NCBI GenBank assembly: GCA_030530985.1
Contig: JAUMTX010000011.1
Location: 1-63,949 of the forward strand
DNA length: 63,949 nt
DNA from: Corynebacterium sp.
GTDB lineage: Bacteria; Actinomycetota; Actinomycetes; Mycobacteriales; Mycobacteriaceae
Direction of reading: 5' to 3'
The notes under the pieces were generated by a model. The model made no database searches and was not told the DNA's origin. It was given only the letters and a program-made list of their open reading frames with translations. Position numbers and translations under genes: made by a program. Every line of letters starts with the position of its first letter. Within the stretch, counting starts at the first letter, position 1. Positions 9,879 to 19,752 of the stretch are shown here, piece by piece.

Positions 9879-10712
9879 CTACCTCAGGGCTTGGCGTTCC
9901 AATTCGATAGCGCCTGGATAGAGCTGGGCTGCGCGTACATTGAGGCGATCATTATTGAGGCCACTCAGACGCAGAATATCTTGAGATAGTGCAGCAAAAC
10001 GCCAGAAAGTATAGGTTGGATTGCTCCAAATCATATAGCGGGCAGGATTAGCGATGACCTTGGTTCCACCAGTGAAGGTGAGGCGCAGGCAGTCGAAAGG
10101 CGACCAAGTAGGGGCACTATCCCAGGTAGCCTTGTCGAAATCGAGGGCTCGAGGATACTGCGCACCTGCAGAACCTGTAGTCGCTGCGCCCAGCTGGGTG
10201 AGGAAAGCAAGAATCACATTAGTCGAGGTTGAATTCGAGTAATTATAGCCCGGGCTGTAGCCGCCCATCTGAGAGTCTGCAAAGATGAAGCCCAGGGTAG
10301 CCACATTGTTCTTGCGGGTGTCAATGTCATAGCTGCTTCGACCAAGCACGGTCATCAGATTAGCGAAGGCATCAATGGCGGCATTGCGCTTTGGGGAAAT
10401 TACTGGATCCCATGCATTGTCGAGCATTGGAACGCTAGGGGCAACGTTCAAAAATTCACTATACTGCTGGGCAAATGCATCAAAAGCTGTCTTTACAGCA
10501 GGATCGGAGTATCGTGCAGTGGCCTCCGAAAGGACATCCTCGATGCTCAACGCAATGCGAAGATTATTCTCCGCAGTCTTCTCATCATAGGTACGAGTGA
10601 AGGTGCAGTTAAGAACAGGGGTCGCCGTAAGTTCCGCAGCCTGGGCAGGGGCCACAGACAGTGGAGCGATCAGAGACGCAGCCATGATGGCTGAGAGGAG
10701 GCGGTGCTTCAT
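9879..10712 (-). CDS. Secreted protein, unknown function
   Basis: The 277-aa protein starts MKHRLLSAIMAASLIAPLS and has a Sec signal peptide ending near AQAAE (residue 26). The mature part is mostly helical, with two cysteines (LNCTF near residue 36 and FDCLRL near 207) that could form a disulfide. The ATG follows AAAGGAG with 6-nt spacing. No enzyme motif or known family is recognised. It stands alone between a terminator on each side. Such helical exported proteins are common in mycolata; the function cannot be assigned. Confidence 0.75.
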   Translation of the reverse strand: MKHRLLSAIMAASLIAPLSVAPAQAAELTATPVLNCTFTRTYDEKTAENNLRIALSIEDVLSEATARYSDPAVKTAFDAFAQQYSEFLNVAPSVPMLDNAWDPVISPKRNAAIDAFANLMTVLGRSSYDIDTRKNNVATLGFIFADSQMGGYSPGYNYSNSTSTNVILAFLTQLGAATTGSAGAQYPRALDFDKATWDSAPTWSPFDCLRLTFTGGTKVIANPARYMIWSNPTYTFWRFAALSQDILRLSGLNNDRLNVRAAQLYPGAIELERQALR

Positions 10713-10795
10713 GGGAAGCTCCTTTCACGAAGATTTACGCTTACGTGAAAAATATCGCCATGGAATTTTAATGCGTTACCTTTTCTAGACAAAAG

Positions 10796-10822
10796 AAAAC
10801 CCGAGCCTGAGGCTCGGGTTTT
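10796..10822. terminator. Intrinsic terminator of the GH25 gene
   Basis: Perfect hairpin AAAACCCGAGCC / GGCTCGGGTTTT with a 3-nt loop, ending in T-rich sequence on both strands. On the minus strand it lies 13 bases after the GH25 stop codon. Confidence 0.9.
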
Positions 10823-10835
10823 ATATCAAAGCGGC

Positions 10836-11921
10836 TTAAGCTGCGCCGATGGCGTGTTCTGCATTCTGCAAGAGCAGCATGAGGTCACCAATGGTGTAGT
10901 TGCCAGCCTGAAGCATATTCTGAAGATCCCCAACTGGGAGAGCATTGCCATTAATCAAGGTCTGGACCATATCAGCAAGGCCCTGGGCAGGTCCAAGATC
11001 CATGCCCGTTGCCTGGGCAGCGCTGACGAGCAGGCCAATACCAATGACACCAGCAGAAACAGCAAGAATTGCGGAAACCAAACCTGGATTAGCCTGGCCG
11101 AAAGCAACAAGGTTATTGATGCCATCAGTAATGCCAACAAGGTCCATGCCACCATAAAGAAGCGAACCAAGACCGAAGGTATTACCTGCAAGGAAGCCTG
11201 CAAGCTGGGCTTCGGTGCCATTGAAGAGGTTGGTATCTACATTGCCGAGAATACCCGGGATATTTCCAGTAGAAGAGTTCTGCCAGAAGGTCATATATGA
11301 CCAACCACCAGGAATAACCGTTGGAGCGGAGGCCTGGTATGCAGCCATCCACAATGGGAGGTAGTTGAACTCAGTGGTATTACCCATCTGAGCTTCCCAG
11401 AAATAACGGTACGTATAAATCATCACATCGCGACCAGTCAGGCGCTTGACCTCGGTAACGAAAGTGCGAGTCCAGGCCTGCATGCCTGCAACATCAACAC
11501 CATCATTAACCTCAATGTCGAGAACTGGTGGAAGAGATGGAGTTGGGAGCTTAGCAATCTGAATTGCAAAAGCAGCAGCCTGGGCGGCAGCGGACTGTGC
11601 AGGCTTTGCGTAGTGGTACGCGCCAACATACATGCCAGCCTGGGCTGCACGAATTACGTCAGTCTCATAGAAAGGGTTGACGTAATTCGTGCCCTCAGTT
11701 GCCTTAACAAAGGCATAACGCTGACCGGAATTAGCAACCTGATTCCAGTCAATATCACCTTGGGTGTGCTGGTGGGACGCTACGTCCACACCTTTAGGGA
11801 CGCCTGCACCAAAGGCGGTTGCTCGGGGTGCGCTGGTGTTCTGGGTGACCATGACCAGGGTCACCAAAAGCGCGATGACCGGCAAAACCGCGCCAAGCAT
11901 CATCTTCTTGGAAACATGCAT
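10836..11921 (-). CDS. GH25 lysozyme with hydrophobic C-terminal extension
   Basis: A 361-aa exported or membrane-tethered muramidase. After a Sec-type signal or anchor (residues 8-27) comes a GH25 domain, about 40-235: GVDVASHQ, GDIDWNQV, FVKATEGT, the catalytic DxE in VLDIEVNDG, and WQNSSTG. The last ~125 residues form an unusual Gly/Ala-rich extension with a membrane-helix-like segment (VSAILAVSAGVIGIGLLVSA) and a short amphipathic tail. A TAATCT hexamer lies 6 nt before the ATG, suggesting a leaderless mRNA. Probable role: peptidoglycan remodelling. Confidence 0.9.
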   Translation of the reverse strand: MHVSKKMMLGAVLPVIALLVTLVMVTQNTSAPRATAFGAGVPKGVDVASHQHTQGDIDWNQVANSGQRYAFVKATEGTNYVNPFYETDVIRAAQAGMYVGAYHYAKPAQSAAAQAAAFAIQIAKLPTPSLPPVLDIEVNDGVDVAGMQAWTRTFVTEVKRLTGRDVMIYTYRYFWEAQMGNTTEFNYLPLWMAAYQASAPTVIPGGWSYMTFWQNSSTGNIPGILGNVDTNLFNGTEAQLAGFLAGNTFGLGSLLYGGMDLVGITDGINNLVAFGQANPGLVSAILAVSAGVIGIGLLVSAAQATGMDLGPAQGLADMVQTLINGNALPVGDLQNMLQAGNYTIGDLMLLLQNAEHAIGAA

Positions 11922-12016
11922 GTGCTCAGATTACGGCATGGTAACAAGAATCCCATGCGCAACACGCACAACATTAGTCACTTTTTTTTACTTGAGTTAA
12001 CAGGGGTTAACAATTG

Positions 12017-12877
12017 CTAGCAGAATTCCCAGTTCGAGGAGGCGTCGAGAAGCTCCTTCTTGCGCATGCGGAAAGAATGCCAAATGATAAAACCACAAGC
12101 AACCCACGAAATAAGAGTGACGAGAGCAAGACGAATATAGTACGAATTATCCGCAATGATATTGTAATTAAACACAAAATGCAGGGCGAAGGCGGCGAAC
12201 CAACCAGCAAAACCAAGCAGCCAGCGCAACGGAGTCGACAAATCAACCTTCAAGAAAGCCCAGCCAACAATATACGCACTAATCGCAACAAGTAAAGCAT
12301 GGAACCACGGGCCCAAAATCACACGGAAAGCCCAGGTATACAAAAGACCATGAAAATCACTAATCGGATCGGCAAGACCCGCAGTAATCCCATACCCAAT
12401 ATTTTCAAAAATCTCGAAGCCAAGACCTACAAAGAAACCAACCACTGCGAAATGCCACGGCCTGCGGATCTGCGGAATCAGGAAACAAATAATCAACGCG
12501 CCAGCAAGCTTCGTTGTCTCCTCCGGATACGCACCACCCCACGAATACGCCGACTCCTCCCAATTAATGAGCGTGGCAAAATTCGACAAATCTGGGATGA
12601 TCAAATACAAACAACCCTGGCCCATGCCCCACAAAATCGCCAAAGGAAGCCAATGATACGTGCGTGGCGGGCACAAGCGACGCAGCGGCGTAAGGAAAAA
12701 GACCGCAATACTAAAAGCCGCCCACAATAGCGCGCAGCCAAGGTTCAAAAGAACAAAAACCTCAAAATTTAGCATTTCTCCTGCAAGAAGAGTGAAAGTA
12801 GCACTCACTGCAGTTGTACCGAGGTTAAAAATCCAAAAGAGGAGCAAACCCCAATTAAAACCAGCTTTAAGCTGCAT
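12017..12877 (-). CDS. PrsW-family intramembrane protease
   Basis: The 286-aa polytopic membrane protein has about eight hydrophobic helices. The PrsW signature residues are present: PEETTK (about residue 118), GFEIFENIGYG (about 153-163), a His in WFHALLVAISAY (about 192) and HFVFN (about 232). PrsW proteins are glutamic-type intramembrane proteases that act, for example, on anti-sigma factors. The start overlaps the stop of the upstream gene by 11 bp, so the two are co-translated. The substrate is not evident; the upstream membrane-anchored protein is an obvious candidate partner. Confidence 0.85.
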   Translation of the reverse strand: MQLKAGFNWGLLLFWIFNLGTTAVSATFTLLAGEMLNFEVFVLLNLGCALLWAAFSIAVFFLTPLRRLCPPRTYHWLPLAILWGMGQGCLYLIIPDLSNFATLINWEESAYSWGGAYPEETTKLAGALIICFLIPQIRRPWHFAVVGFFVGLGFEIFENIGYGITAGLADPISDFHGLLYTWAFRVILGPWFHALLVAISAYIVGWAFLKVDLSTPLRWLLGFAGWFAAFALHFVFNYNIIADNSYYIRLALVTLISWVACGFIIWHSFRMRKKELLDASSNWEFC

Positions 12878-13430
12878 TTACACCACCCCTATTATTCGAG
12901 TCAGTACCAAGAATCATCGACTTCAAGGAATCAACAAAAGGCTTGCTATAGGTCGGATCATCCATATCCTCCACATACGCAACCCAAACAATGCCGTCCC
13001 CGGCCCTGGCGGCCATAATAGTGCCAGTGTTCAGACCATTATCAGCGGTGGCGATAATTCCATCACCCTCCTTGGTGAACCCACCCCGCGGCGCTTCATA
13101 GTCCATATAATTAACGGCGCGATAGAAGCGGTACACGGCGTGCTCAAGAAGCCTATCCCCCTCATATTGAGGATTATCCTCCAGGGAAGACAGATCAAAT
13201 TCGGCAGTATAAATACGTGCATCCCCGCAATCCCAGGAATCAAACATGACATCATAGATCGGCTTGCACTTGAGGCTACCGACCGGCTCAACGCCAATCC
13301 GCACCTCACTAATCTGAGCTGCAGAATCATCCGCGTCAGGTAGGGCATATGGAGCCATGACTGCAATCAGTGGGATAAAAATTAGCAAAATCCACCCACG
13401 AGGACTTAAACCGGGGATAAACTTGTACAT
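12867..13430 (-). CDS. Membrane-anchored extracytoplasmic protein, unknown
   Basis: The 187-aa product has one N-terminal membrane helix (GWILLIFIPLIAVMAPYAL, about residues 12-30) followed by an acidic extracytoplasmic domain with two Cys residues (LKCKP, WDCGDA) suited to a disulfide. No family recognised. It overlaps the PrsW-like gene by 11 bp and shares a very short divergent promoter region (32 bp) with the M13 peptidase gene. Single anchor plus external domain is the layout of intramembrane-protease substrates, but that link is inferred from position only. Confidence 0.7.
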   Translation of the reverse strand: MYKFIPGLSPRGWILLIFIPLIAVMAPYALPDADDSAAQISEVRIGVEPVGSLKCKPIYDVMFDSWDCGDARIYTAEFDLSSLEDNPQYEGDRLLEHAVYRFYRAVNYMDYEAPRGGFTKEGDGIIATADNGLNTGTIMAARAGDGIVWVAYVEDMDDPTYSKPFVDSLKSMILGTDSNNRGGVNAA

Positions 13431-13462
13431 AGGAATACGATACCCGATTGTGAAGGAGTCAA

Positions 13463-15343
13463 ATGACTGCGCACGAAAAAATGCCCATGCGTGACCTATT
13501 TGCCCATATTAACGGTGAATGGCTAGAGAATCATGAGATTCCTGCGGACCGTGGTGTGGACGGCAACTTCTACGTACTGCGGGACCTGAGCGAAGAACGC
13601 TGCCGCGAGCTCATTGAGGCCGACCAGGGTCGGGCCGGCACCATGTACAAGGCCTTCATGGACGAAGAAGCCATTGAGGCCAAGGGTCTATCCGCACTGT
13701 CTGAGGACCTTGCGGCCCTGGAGGTGTCCACCGTGGAGGAATTCGCGGCGGCGCTGGGCGCTGGCTACCGCTATGGCATTACCAGCCCTGTTGGCTACTA
13801 TGTTGAAAAAGACTCCAAGTCCCTTGAGGTCAAGGTGTACTTGTACCAGGGTGGGTTGTCGCTGCCGGATGAGGCATATTATCGCGAAGAAGGCCACAAG
13901 GAAATTGTGTCCAAGTTCAAGGCGCACCTGGAGCGCATGCTTCAGCTCGGTGGGTTTGCTACCGCCGAGGATGCGGCCTCGAAGGCTGAGCGCATCCTGG
14001 CCCTGGAGACTGATATTGCGGCCGGCCACTGGACTGTGACCGAAACCCGTGATGCTCTCAAGACCTTCAACCCAATGGGTTTTGCGGAACTGCCTGCTGT
14101 GGTGCAGACCTTGCTGGTGGCATCCAAGCTGCCTGAGGCTGACCTGGTGAATATGACCCCGTCCTATGTTGAGCACCTGGCGGGCTTGCTGACCCCGGAG
14201 CGCCTTGAGGATTGGAAGCTGTGGGCCAAGTGGCAGGTGCTGCGCTGCCGTGCTGCTGTGCTGCCTGCTGAGATTTCCAAGGCGAACTTCGACTTCTACG
14301 GCACCGAACTGCAGGGCTCCACTGAGCAGCGTGACCGTTGGAAGCGCGGTGTGAGCATGGCGGAAAGCGCAGTTGCCCAGGAGATTGGCCAGCTCTATGT
14401 GGAGAAGTACTTCCCTGCTGCGCATAAGGATGCGATGCTGGAACTCGTGGACTACCTGATTAAGGCCTACCACGAGCGCATTAACAACCTGCCATGGATG
14501 AGTGCTGAAACCCGCGCCCGTGCACTGGAGAAGCTGGCAAAGTTCCTACCACTGATTGGTTACCCAGATACGTGGCGTGACTACAGTGGCCTGAACTTTG
14601 GCACCGACCTGATGGCCAATGTTCGTGCGGCGGCGGCATTCAACCACGACCATGAGGTGGCCAAGATTGGTAAGGTTGCGGACCGCACCGAATGGTTCTG
14701 CCCACCACAGATGGTCAATGCCTTCTACAACCCAGTGGTAAATACCATCACCTTCCCTGCGGCTATTCTGCAGGCGCCATTCTTTGACCCTGAGGCTAGC
14801 CCGGCGGCCAACTTTGGTGGCATTGGTGCAGTTATTGGCCACGAAATTGGCCACGGCTTTGATGACCAGGGCTCCCAATATGATGGCGACGGCAACCTCA
14901 ACTCCTGGTGGACCGAGGAAGACCGTGCTGGATTTGAGAAGCTCACAAGCAAGCTGGTGGCACAGTTCGAAGGCCTCGTGCCAACCGTGATTGCGGAACA
15001 GGGCCAGGAAAACCCACCATCCGTCAACGGTGCCTTCACCCTCGGTGAAAATATTGGTGACCTTGGTGGCTTGGGCATTGCCATTGTGGCGCTGCGCCTC
15101 TACCTGGGCCGTGAGCCTGAGGTTGAGGAGCTGCAGGATCTCTTCTTTAACTGGGCTCGAGTATGGCGCACCAAGATTCGCCCACAGCTGGCGGCACAGT
15201 ACTTGGCGATGGATCCGCACTCCCCTGCCGAATTCCGTTGTAATGTGATTGCAGGTAATATTCCTGAATTCTACGAAGTCTTTGAGGTGGACCCTGAGGG
15301 CCCATGCTTCGTGGAAGAGGATAAGCGCGTCACAATTTGGTAG
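13463..15343 (+). CDS. pepO: M13-family metallopeptidase (neprilysin/PepO type)
   Basis: A 626-aa zinc endopeptidase lacking a signal peptide, so probably cytoplasmic like PepO. It starts behind AAGGAG. The zinc motif HEIGH is in GAVIGHEIGHGFDDQGSQYD (near residue 460), with the third ligand in GENIGDLGG (near 526) and the substrate motif NAFYNP near 420. The N-terminal M13_N domain opens with DLFAHINGEWLENHEIP. Length is normal for bacterial M13 enzymes. The next gene begins 7 bp downstream and is probably cotranscribed. Confidence 0.95.
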   Translation: MTAHEKMPMRDLFAHINGEWLENHEIPADRGVDGNFYVLRDLSEERCRELIEADQGRAGTMYKAFMDEEAIEAKGLSALSEDLAALEVSTVEEFAAALGAGYRYGITSPVGYYVEKDSKSLEVKVYLYQGGLSLPDEAYYREEGHKEIVSKFKAHLERMLQLGGFATAEDAASKAERILALETDIAAGHWTVTETRDALKTFNPMGFAELPAVVQTLLVASKLPEADLVNMTPSYVEHLAGLLTPERLEDWKLWAKWQVLRCRAAVLPAEISKANFDFYGTELQGSTEQRDRWKRGVSMAESAVAQEIGQLYVEKYFPAAHKDAMLELVDYLIKAYHERINNLPWMSAETRARALEKLAKFLPLIGYPDTWRDYSGLNFGTDLMANVRAAAAFNHDHEVAKIGKVADRTEWFCPPQMVNAFYNPVVNTITFPAAILQAPFFDPEASPAANFGGIGAVIGHEIGHGFDDQGSQYDGDGNLNSWWTEEDRAGFEKLTSKLVAQFEGLVPTVIAEQGQENPPSVNGAFTLGENIGDLGGLGIAIVALRLYLGREPEVEELQDLFFNWARVWRTKIRPQLAAQYLAMDPHSPAEFRCNVIAGNIPEFYEVFEVDPEGPCFVEEDKRVTIW

Positions 15344-15350
15344 GTAGAAA

Positions 15351-15926
15351 ATGCACGTTGGTGGGAATGAAGAAGGCCTGAGCCAGTGGGAAGAATGCGC
15401 CCAGCTGGTGTGGTACTTTGAGGAGCACTATCCGGTTGAAACGGATGTGGCTGATGAGTGGGCGGCACGGCTGCCCGACCGTCTGACCCATGCAGCCATG
15501 ATGCAGCTTGGGGCGGCGAGGGACCATAGCCTCTTTGTTCTCACCAATGATGTGACCCTTGAGGGTGAAAAGATTATTCACCCCAATGGGGGTTTGGTTC
15601 GGGCTATTCCACATAAGGCTTGGGGGCCGCAGTATGTGGAGATGGCCTGGATTCCCGAACTGGTGAGCATTGCTCACCGTGCCGGGGTTTCTATAGATTT
15701 TTCGGCACAGAACCCGGAGGAGGATGTGCCGGTCATTGACTTCAATGACTGGAATACGGTGTGGGACTTTCCTGCCGAGGAGCCAGAAGCACTGCCAGAG
15801 GGACACTTCTATGGCCATGAGGTAGTGCCGGGCAGTGGCATTGTAGTGGCAACCCCGGAAATGTACCGGGCACGCATGGATGCAATAGCGGCACATATCA
15901 CCAAGCAGAGTGGGGATGAAGACTAA
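15351..15926 (+). CDS. Hypothetical acidic protein
   Basis: The 191-aa protein has no signal peptide, no membrane segment and no recognised family. It is acidic and Trp-rich (LVWYFEEHYPVETDVADEW, VIDFNDWNTVWDFPAEE). It begins 7 bp after the M13 peptidase and its stop shares a base with the next start (TAATG), so it is the middle gene of a three-gene unit. Codon use matches the neighbours and supports a real gene. Function unknown. Confidence 0.75.
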   Translation: MHVGGNEEGLSQWEECAQLVWYFEEHYPVETDVADEWAARLPDRLTHAAMMQLGAARDHSLFVLTNDVTLEGEKIIHPNGGLVRAIPHKAWGPQYVEMAWIPELVSIAHRAGVSIDFSAQNPEEDVPVIDFNDWNTVWDFPAEEPEALPEGHFYGHEVVPGSGIVVATPEMYRARMDAIAAHITKQSGDED

Positions 15927-16180
15927 TGAAGGCACTGCGCACCCTACGCCCATTCGCAGTGGCACTCCTACTCATTGGGGTGCTCTTCTATGTGGTAAGC
16001 CTAATGGACACAGACTTTCACCACCCGCAAGATACCCTTGGGGCGGCCATCGCCATCGGTGCGGGCTGTGGACTAATGGTTCCACTAGCAATGGCAAAGA
16101 CGAGCAGAGCCCTGCAGATTAGTGCCGGGGTGCTCGTCTTCCTAGGTATTACTGCCCTGCTAGCGGTGCCTGGATTCTAG
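15926..16180 (+). CDS. Small two- to three-helix membrane protein
   Basis: The 84-aa product is almost entirely hydrophobic: FAVALLLIGVLFYVVSLM, LGAAIAIGAGCGLMVPLAMA and ISAGVLVFLGITALLAVPGF. It overlaps the previous gene by one base (TAATG) and ends 14 bp from the convergent NRPS gene. No family recognised. Confidence 0.7.
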   Translation: MKALRTLRPFAVALLLIGVLFYVVSLMDTDFHHPQDTLGAAIAIGAGCGLMVPLAMAKTSRALQISAGVLVFLGITALLAVPGF

Positions 16181-16194
16181 GCTCCCGCGGAACC

Positions 16195-19100
16195 CTAACG
16201 GGTTCCTTGGGCTGTAATGAGATTCTGGTTGCGCACTAAGACGTCAATGATTTGTGGATGCGTACAGTCGTACTCCTCGAAACGCACGGTGGACGCGTAG
16301 TTCTCCCACTGGTGCGCATCCAAATCCTCTGAGGTCAACCGCGCCTTATAGTGGACCATCGGTACCGAAGTAGGGCGGGTGTGGTGGCTACGCATAATGC
16401 GGGCATGGGCCGCAATCAAATCAATAATGGTGCCGATCGTCTCCTCTGGAAGCTGGGCGAAAAGACTGCCCGACTCGCGGAGAATAGCAGCCACAATCTC
16501 GGGGGTGAGAGTGGATGCGGGAGCATCAACACCGGCCATAGTGAGAATGCCCTCAAGCAACTCCGAATCGGTGGGTTCAGGCTTATGGGCCCAGGCCTCC
16601 GCCGGGTAGGCATCAAGAAGATGAACCACATCAATATGCTCCGGAATACGGGCGGCAACCGCCTGGGCGAGCACACCACCAATAGACCAGCCAATCAGCG
16701 TGGCACCCTCAGGGGCGTTCTCCACAATCACATCCGCCAAAGCAGCAGCACTCTGATCCACCGAAGTAGGCAAAGAGCCACCACTCAAAGCTGGGGCCTG
16801 GAGGGCAAAAACAGGCCGATCCGGCTCGAGAATATCCAAAAGGCGAGTATAGGTCCAGCCGAGGCCACCGGCAGGGTAAATACAGAAAATCGGACGCGAA
16901 TTTCCCGAACGAATAGGGAGAATAGGGGAAAAACCAGAATTCTCCACCGAATCAGTGGCGCTGGAGGAGAAGAAAGCAGCCAAGGCGTGGGGTGAAGAAT
17001 GGGCGAAAAGATCCGCCAAAGTCAGGGTGAAACCGGCCTCTGAAAGGTCGGCAAGAAGACGGATCGCGGATAAAGAATTACCGCCAAGCTCAAAGAAAGA
17101 ACGGTGCGGATTAAAAGACTCCAAACCCAAAAGGGCACGGAAAATCTCATAAATCTGGGACTCCTGCTCCCCCATTGGCTCCGCCGAAGAATCATCAAAC
17201 TGGGGGTCCGGAAGGGCCTTGCGGTCCAACTTACCCGCAGGATTTAGAGGAAACTCCTGCATAAACACAAAAAATTGGGGCACCATGTACTCAGGCAACT
17301 GCTGCTGCAAAGCCCGGCGCAGAGAAGACTCCGACAGATCAGTAATCACATAGGCAATGAGAGTCAGATCGCCGGCGATAGGGCGGGCCTGAACGGAGGC
17401 GTCGATAAGCCCAGGGATGCTACGCAAAACAGCCTCAATTTCGCCGAGTTCTAGGCGTTGACCGCGCAATTTCACCTGAAAATCAGAACGACCCGCATAT
17501 AAAAGAGCACCATCAGCACGCCACGAGCCACGATCACCCGTATCGTAGCGGCCATCAATAAACCGCTCCGCAGTCAGATCAGGGCGCTGCAAATAGCCGG
17601 CACCCACCTGGATGCCACCAATAAAGAGATTGCCCTCATAGCCCACCGGCAGCGGATCACCATGACGATCCACAACAAACATCTGGGTATTGGCAACAGG
17701 GAAACCAATCGGAATTGGGTTATCCTCCCCCGTCACCGTAAAAGCAGTCACATCAATCGCCGCCTCCGTTGGGCCATACAAATTATGGATAGTCACACCC
17801 AACTGGGCGGTGGCGGCGGCAGCAACATCAGTGGCCAAAGCCTCACCAGAAGTGAAAATTGTATGAAGATCCGGGCAGGATGGGGAAGAAATCAGAAAAG
17901 CAGTCAAAGCCGAAGGAACAAAATGGCAATGAGTCGTGCCCGAAGCACGAAGCTGCTCCGCCAAAACACCCGGATCCTTATGGGCACCCTCAGTGGCAAC
18001 CGCAACAGGAAGACCGTGGGTGAAAGGGAAGAGAATCTCCCACACAGAAACATCAAAACTACAGGAAGTTTTGTGCATAATGCGGGAAGAAAGCGAATAA
18101 TCCTGGGCCATCCAATTCAGACGGTTAGCAATACCCTGCTGGGTATTGAGTGCACACTTAGGCTTACCCGTCGAACCCGAGGTAAAGAGCATATACGCAA
18201 TATCCTCCGGGGCGACCTCGTGCAGAGGCGGCATAGAGGCTGAAGTGCTTTGGGTGCTTGGGGTGATTGGGGGCAGAGTGTGGGGCTCCACAATGAGGAA
18301 AGGCTGGGCCGTCTCACACATATACTCGCGCCGGGCCTGCGGGAGCGAAGGATCAATCGGCACCCACGGAATACCCGTAAGAGCACAGGCGGCCACCATG
18401 GCAATAAACTCCGGGGAACGAGGAAGAATAATCACCACCGGGGCATCCGGCTGGCGGCGGGCCGACAACCAATCAGCATAGGACAGGACCATGCCATAAA
18501 GATCATGGTTGCTCAAAATTTCCCCATTGTGCCAGCAAAAGTCTGAAATTGGGGGAAGTTTTAGGGCCTGCGAGATGGTGTGGTGGATAAGAGACGGCAA
18601 AGTCATACGGGGGAAAACACGATCCGTACTATTAAAAGCCTCAAGTTGGGCGTGATCCTCCGGGGCAAGGAAAGAACCCTGCTCAATAAAACGCATCAGG
18701 CGGGTAGTCAGATCCGCAAGCAGCGGCTGATCATCACGATGAACATGGGCAAAAGCATGAAGCTCCAAAACCCCGCCCGGCGCGGTATTAAAAGCCAGCT
18801 CAATATCATCCACCGGGCCAAGGGCCAAAGTTTGGAAAGACACAGGAATATCGCCAAAACTCAGGCGCGGGACAAAAGGCCGGAAATTAATATGGGCGCC
18901 CGTAAGATGGGTGCGCGGATCACTCACAGCGGCAGCCTGGCGGAGAGCCTCAGTAGGATAAGCGGCCAAAGGGCGCAACTGCTGGAACTGCTCCGCCACC
19001 TGCTCGGGGGAATCACCCTCCACAAAAGTCAACGGAAGCATAGTGACCAAAGGGGCGGCCACAACAGTACGCTGACCCAAAGGACGATTCATCATAGGAA

Positions 19101-19752
19101 TACCCACCGTGCAGGAATCCACATCGGCAATACGGCACGTCGCCTCAGCCACCGCATGAACCAAATTCTCCACACGCACAGGGGCCGAAAGAGTAGCACT
19201 CGCATAGGCGCGCTGCACCGCCTGGCCGGCAGGGGCAGGGCGCATACCACGAGCCTGGGTAAGAGAAACCGCACTCACAGGGCGCGGAAGAACAGGAATA
19301 TCCTGCGGGGCGGGAGCGGGATCCTCCACAAGAAACGGGTTTGGGGTTTCGGCACTATAAGACTGGCAGACCCAGCGGATAAAGGCTTGGAAGAAGAAGC
19401 CGTCGCCAAGCAAATGGTGAAAACGGGCCAACCAAGAAAAACGACCATTGCCATGATCGAAAATAATATGCTCCACCAAACCCTCGCCGGCGGCAACCAC
19501 CGCATCAAAATCCGGATCGGCCTCCTGGCGGATACTAACCGGGGCGGGGTCGGCGGGCACCAAACACAGGCGCTCCTCATCCAAAACCATGGAAAAAATC
19601 GGCACAGAATCCGAACATTTCCGAATAATGCGCGCTAAATGATGAGGATCGCCGCCCTCCCACTGCATCAACTCGGCACACTGAAAACGCGCCGGGTTTG
19701 GATCAAGGGCGGCGGCACGCCATAAAGACAACTGCTGGTGATTAAGCTTCAA
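16195..19752 (-). CDS. entF: EntF-like NRPS (C-A-T-TE), predicted serine-activating
   Basis: About 1185 aa, single-module. Condensation domain about 1-370 with HHLLGDG; adenylation domain about 380-840 with LFTSGSTGKPK and the A10 lysine in NPAGKLDRKALP; carrier domain with LGGNSLSAIRLL; thioesterase with GWSIGG. Reading the specificity pocket by eye from FDVSVWE, HCHFVPS, IFTSGEAL and NLYGPTEAAID gives D-V-W-H-F-S-L-I-D-K, one conservative change from the EntF serine code. It should therefore join 2,3-dihydroxybenzoyl and serine, and the TE could oligomerise and release, as in enterobactin. Start uncertain: a TTG overlapping the carrier-protein stop gives an EntF-like N-terminus (LNHQQLSLW); a GTG at 19776 is an alternative. 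No MbtH protein is nearby. Confidence 0.9.
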   Translation of the reverse strand: MKLNHQQLSLWRAAALDPNPARFQCAELMQWEGGDPHHLARIIRKCSDSVPIFSMVLDEERLCLVPADPAPVSIRQEADPDFDAVVAAGEGLVEHIIFDHGNGRFSWLARFHHLLGDGFFFQAFIRWVCQSYSAETPNPFLVEDPAPAPQDIPVLPRPVSAVSLTQARGMRPAPAGQAVQRAYASATLSAPVRVENLVHAVAEATCRIADVDSCTVGIPMMNRPLGQRTVVAAPLVTMLPLTFVEGDSPEQVAEQFQQLRPLAAYPTEALRQAAAVSDPRTHLTGAHINFRPFVPRLSFGDIPVSFQTLALGPVDDIELAFNTAPGGVLELHAFAHVHRDDQPLLADLTTRLMRFIEQGSFLAPEDHAQLEAFNSTDRVFPRMTLPSLIHHTISQALKLPPISDFCWHNGEILSNHDLYGMVLSYADWLSARRQPDAPVVIILPRSPEFIAMVAACALTGIPWVPIDPSLPQARREYMCETAQPFLIVEPHTLPPITPSTQSTSASMPPLHEVAPEDIAYMLFTSGSTGKPKCALNTQQGIANRLNWMAQDYSLSSRIMHKTSCSFDVSVWEILFPFTHGLPVAVATEGAHKDPGVLAEQLRASGTTHCHFVPSALTAFLISSPSCPDLHTIFTSGEALATDVAAAATAQLGVTIHNLYGPTEAAIDVTAFTVTGEDNPIPIGFPVANTQMFVVDRHGDPLPVGYEGNLFIGGIQVGAGYLQRPDLTAERFIDGRYDTGDRGSWRADGALLYAGRSDFQVKLRGQRLELGEIEAVLRSIPGLIDASVQARPIAGDLTLIAYVITDLSESSLRRALQQQLPEYMVPQFFVFMQEFPLNPAGKLDRKALPDPQFDDSSAEPMGEQESQIYEIFRALLGLESFNPHRSFFELGGNSLSAIRLLADLSEAGFTLTLADLFAHSSPHALAAFFSSSATDSVENSGFSPILPIRSGNSRPIFCIYPAGGLGWTYTRLLDILEPDRPVFALQAPALSGGSLPTSVDQSAAALADVIVENAPEGATLIGWSIGGVLAQAVAARIPEHIDVVHLLDAYPAEAWAHKPEPTDSELLEGILTMAGVDAPASTLTPEIVAAILRESGSLFAQLPEETIGTIIDLIAAHARIMRSHHTRPTSVPMVHYKARLTSEDLDAHQWENYASTVRFEEYDCTHPQIIDVLVRNQNLITAQGTR

